The translations under genes and the position numbers were made by a program. Below, piece by piece: positions 39,320 to 40,860 of a stretch of 40,860 bases of DNA. The notes under the pieces were generated by a model, which worked only from the letters and a program-made list of their open reading frames with translations, was not told the origin of the DNA and did not search any database. Position 1 is the first letter of the stretch; each line of letters opens with the position of its first letter. Origin of the DNA: an uncultured Blautia sp. (lineage in GTDB: Bacteria; Bacillota; Clostridia; Lachnospirales; Lachnospiraceae); assembly GCA_900547615.1 (NCBI GenBank), contig URHH01000010.1, positions 1 to 40,860 on the forward strand, in the 5' to 3' direction.

Positions 39320-40860
39320 TTACTCTGTTTCCCGTATCCTCTCTACAACGCTCTCCTTCTTTCCAAAACAGAACGCCACCTTCGGCACAACTGCCCCAAG
39401 TATGAGAAGCACCGGGAATATAAGAAGCATCGGCGTAATGATAAAATGATACTTCATAAACCACATTCCGCCTGCAAGAGCCCGTATCACAGTAACAGAA
39501 AACAGACAGCCCAGTACGAGGGAGCATAGGATCGTTCCCGCTGCGTAGTACACGCCTTCCAGCATAAGCATTCTGGAAAGCTGTTTCTTCGTCATTCCAA
39601 TGGCTTCCATCATGGCAAATTCCCGTTTTCTTGTCACAATGCCGGTAAGAATAGAATTGATAAAGTTCAGGACTCCGATAATCCCTACCACAAATGTAAG
39701 AATACCGCCAACTATAATAACCATTCCAAGCATCTGGTCAAATTCGTCCTCGTACCCCATCTTGGATTCATACGCCATGACAGGCTCCTGCGTCTCTGTA
39801 TAGTTCTTTAAAAACTCATTTACAGCTTCTTCCTTTTCATCTGCAGCATTAAAGCCATACGTCATCAGGTATTTATCAGAAAACATTTCCTTAAACACAT
39901 CTGAGGAAGCATAATAAGAAAATGTATGCCCCACGCGGCTGCTCAATCCATAATAATTTTCTTTGATAATGGAAAGGATTTCAAATTCTCTTTTCTGTCC
40001 TTCTCCGTACTCAATCACAATCTTATCGCCCGGCTTCTGGAAACAGCTCTCTTCTTCCACTTTTCCATTGTCGTCTGTATCAACAGAGAGCAGCACATAC
40101 TTCCCGGATTTCAGTTTTTCCCGGATCACCTCAGGGTCTTTTTCTCCCTTCCAGACGTCAACCTTATCGTAAAAGAAATCGTCAAGACCATAAAAAATAG
40201 TATCATATGTTGTCTCATTTCTGGAAAAAGACTGGAAAATTTTTCCGAAATAATTTCCCGGCTCCCCATCTTCATTTCTCGGAACAGAATCCGGAATCTC
40301 CACACAGTCTTTTGACACGCCTGCTTCAAGTGTTCCATAAATACGTCCGCCTTCTTCATACCCCTCAAGATTCTCACATGCCGTTATAAAGCTCTCTGTC
40401 AGGCTCTCTTCTTCTATCGTTGACTCTGTCCCCCTGTATTCGCAATTCATATACTGGGCATTTGCAATCTGAAAATCATAAGAAACAAATTTTTTCAGAT
40501 AAGTATCCAGGTCAAAGGACTGGGTAAGGGTAAATACGCTGTTTAAAAGTACAACCGAAAGAGAAAGGGAAACAACTACAAGAATATATTTCTTTCTGTT
40601 TCTTCCTACATTGGAAAACGCCATCTTCCAGATTTTTCCTCCGTCTGAGGACTTTTTCTGTTTCTTCTTATCTCCGCCTCCCTCTGTATATCTCACTGCC
40701 TCTACAGCAGAAACCTTTGCCGCAGTACGCGCCGGTTTTCCTGTGGAGATCCATATGGTGATCGCGGAAAATACGGCTGCCCCAACAAAAATGAGAGGGT
40801 GAAAAACTGCCGTATCCACGCTGCTTACATCAGACTCGCTGATCACAAAAATAAGAGGAA
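39320..40860 (-). CDS. ABC transporter permease, FtsX/MacB-like, C-terminal part (cut by window edge)
   Basis: The frame runs open through the window edge, so the N-terminus is outside; a GTG at 40846 is within an ongoing hydrophobic segment and is not taken as the start. The visible 513 codons hold the end of one FtsX-like membrane unit with the typical ISTGKPARTAAKVSAVEAVRY, a transmembrane segment after KMAFSNVGRNRKKYILVVVS, an extracellular domain of about 250 residues rich in acidic and aromatic residues, and the C-terminal FtsX domain with the motif RKREFAMMEAIGMTKKQL and three membrane helices. Such permeases pair with an ATPase for peptide-antibiotic resistance or lipoprotein traffic; which one is not decidable here. 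Confidence 0.9.
   Translation of the reverse strand, partial: PLIFVISESDVSSVDTAVFHPLIFVGAAVFSAITIWISTGKPARTAAKVSAVEAVRYTEGGGDKKKQKKSSDGGKIWKMAFSNVGRNRKKYILVVVSLSLSVVLLNSVFTLTQSFDLDTYLKKFVSYDFQIANAQYMNCEYRGTESTIEEESLTESFITACENLEGYEEGGRIYGTLEAGVSKDCVEIPDSVPRNEDGEPGNYFGKIFQSFSRNETTYDTIFYGLDDFFYDKVDVWKGEKDPEVIREKLKSGKYVLLSVDTDDNGKVEEESCFQKPGDKIVIEYGEGQKREFEILSIIKENYYGLSSRVGHTFSYYASSDVFKEMFSDKYLMTYGFNAADEKEEAVNEFLKNYTETQEPVMAYESKMGYEDEFDQMLGMVIIVGGILTFVVGIIGVLNFINSILTGIVTRKREFAMMEAIGMTKKQLSRMLMLEGVYYAAGTILCSLVLGCLFSVTVIRALAGGMWFMKYHFIITPMLLIFPVLLILGAVVPKVAFCFGKKESVVERIRETE

Overview
The window is about 41 kb of a low-to-moderate GC genome with dense genes, short intergenic gaps and strong AGGAGG-type ribosome binding sites. 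It carries many endospore genes (gerA family, a SipL-like morphogenetic protein, spmA, spmB), a clostridial-length IleS behind a T-box, a Rex-type operator on an iron alcohol dehydrogenase, an oleate hydratase and a YedF selenium-trait cluster. Together these point to an anaerobic, spore-forming Clostridia member, most likely a gut Lachnospiraceae. The genus cannot be settled by reading alone. No insertion sequence, phage, CRISPR array, tRNA or rRNA was seen, so this reads as ordinary chromosome with a few unusual gene architectures.

Layout. (1) Positions 1-7403, all on the minus strand: a PrcB-like lipoprotein and sipL behind a sigma-E-like promoter, then ispE, a GntR/FCD regulator, gerAA, a gerAB-gerAC fusion, a small exported protein and the start of murI. 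(2) 7541-11443: plsC (plus), then spmB, an unknown 138-residue protein, metY and spmA (minus); the usual spmAB pair is split by two genes. (3) 11555-17600: ileS with a T-box leader and glgP 31 bp downstream (minus). (4) 17568-19583: nucleoside hydrolase and a DEDDh exonuclease with a zinc-knuckle-like tail, coupled by an ATGA overlap (plus), running convergently into a D,D-carboxypeptidase whose end they overlap. (5) 20891-23666: TetR regulator and oleate hydratase with an added N-terminal membrane segment (plus). (6) 23608-25681: yedF, a cysteine-desulfurase-like enzyme and a DUF3343 protein (minus), the Se/S-carrier cluster. (7) 25665-30933: a YesN/YesM-type two-component system followed by a secreted type-B carboxylesterase (minus). 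(8) 30938-33640: iron alcohol dehydrogenase with two Rex-like operators, and a secreted protein made of two diverged repeats (minus). (9) 33706-39308: HtrA protease (minus), PepD dipeptidase (plus), dipeptide epimerase (minus) and a DUF819 membrane protein (plus), the last three forming a likely dipeptide-processing locus. (10) 39320-40860: the C-terminal part of an FtsX/MacB-like ABC permease (minus, cut by the window).

The most unusual points are the single-polypeptide GerAB-GerAC fusion with an internal lipobox and no GerAC C-terminal domain, the tandem Rex sites around the adh promoter, the divergent housekeeping/sigma-E promoter pair between plsC and the sipL operon, the membrane-anchored oleate hydratase, and the repeated use of intrinsic terminators lying inside the coding sequence of the convergent neighbour.
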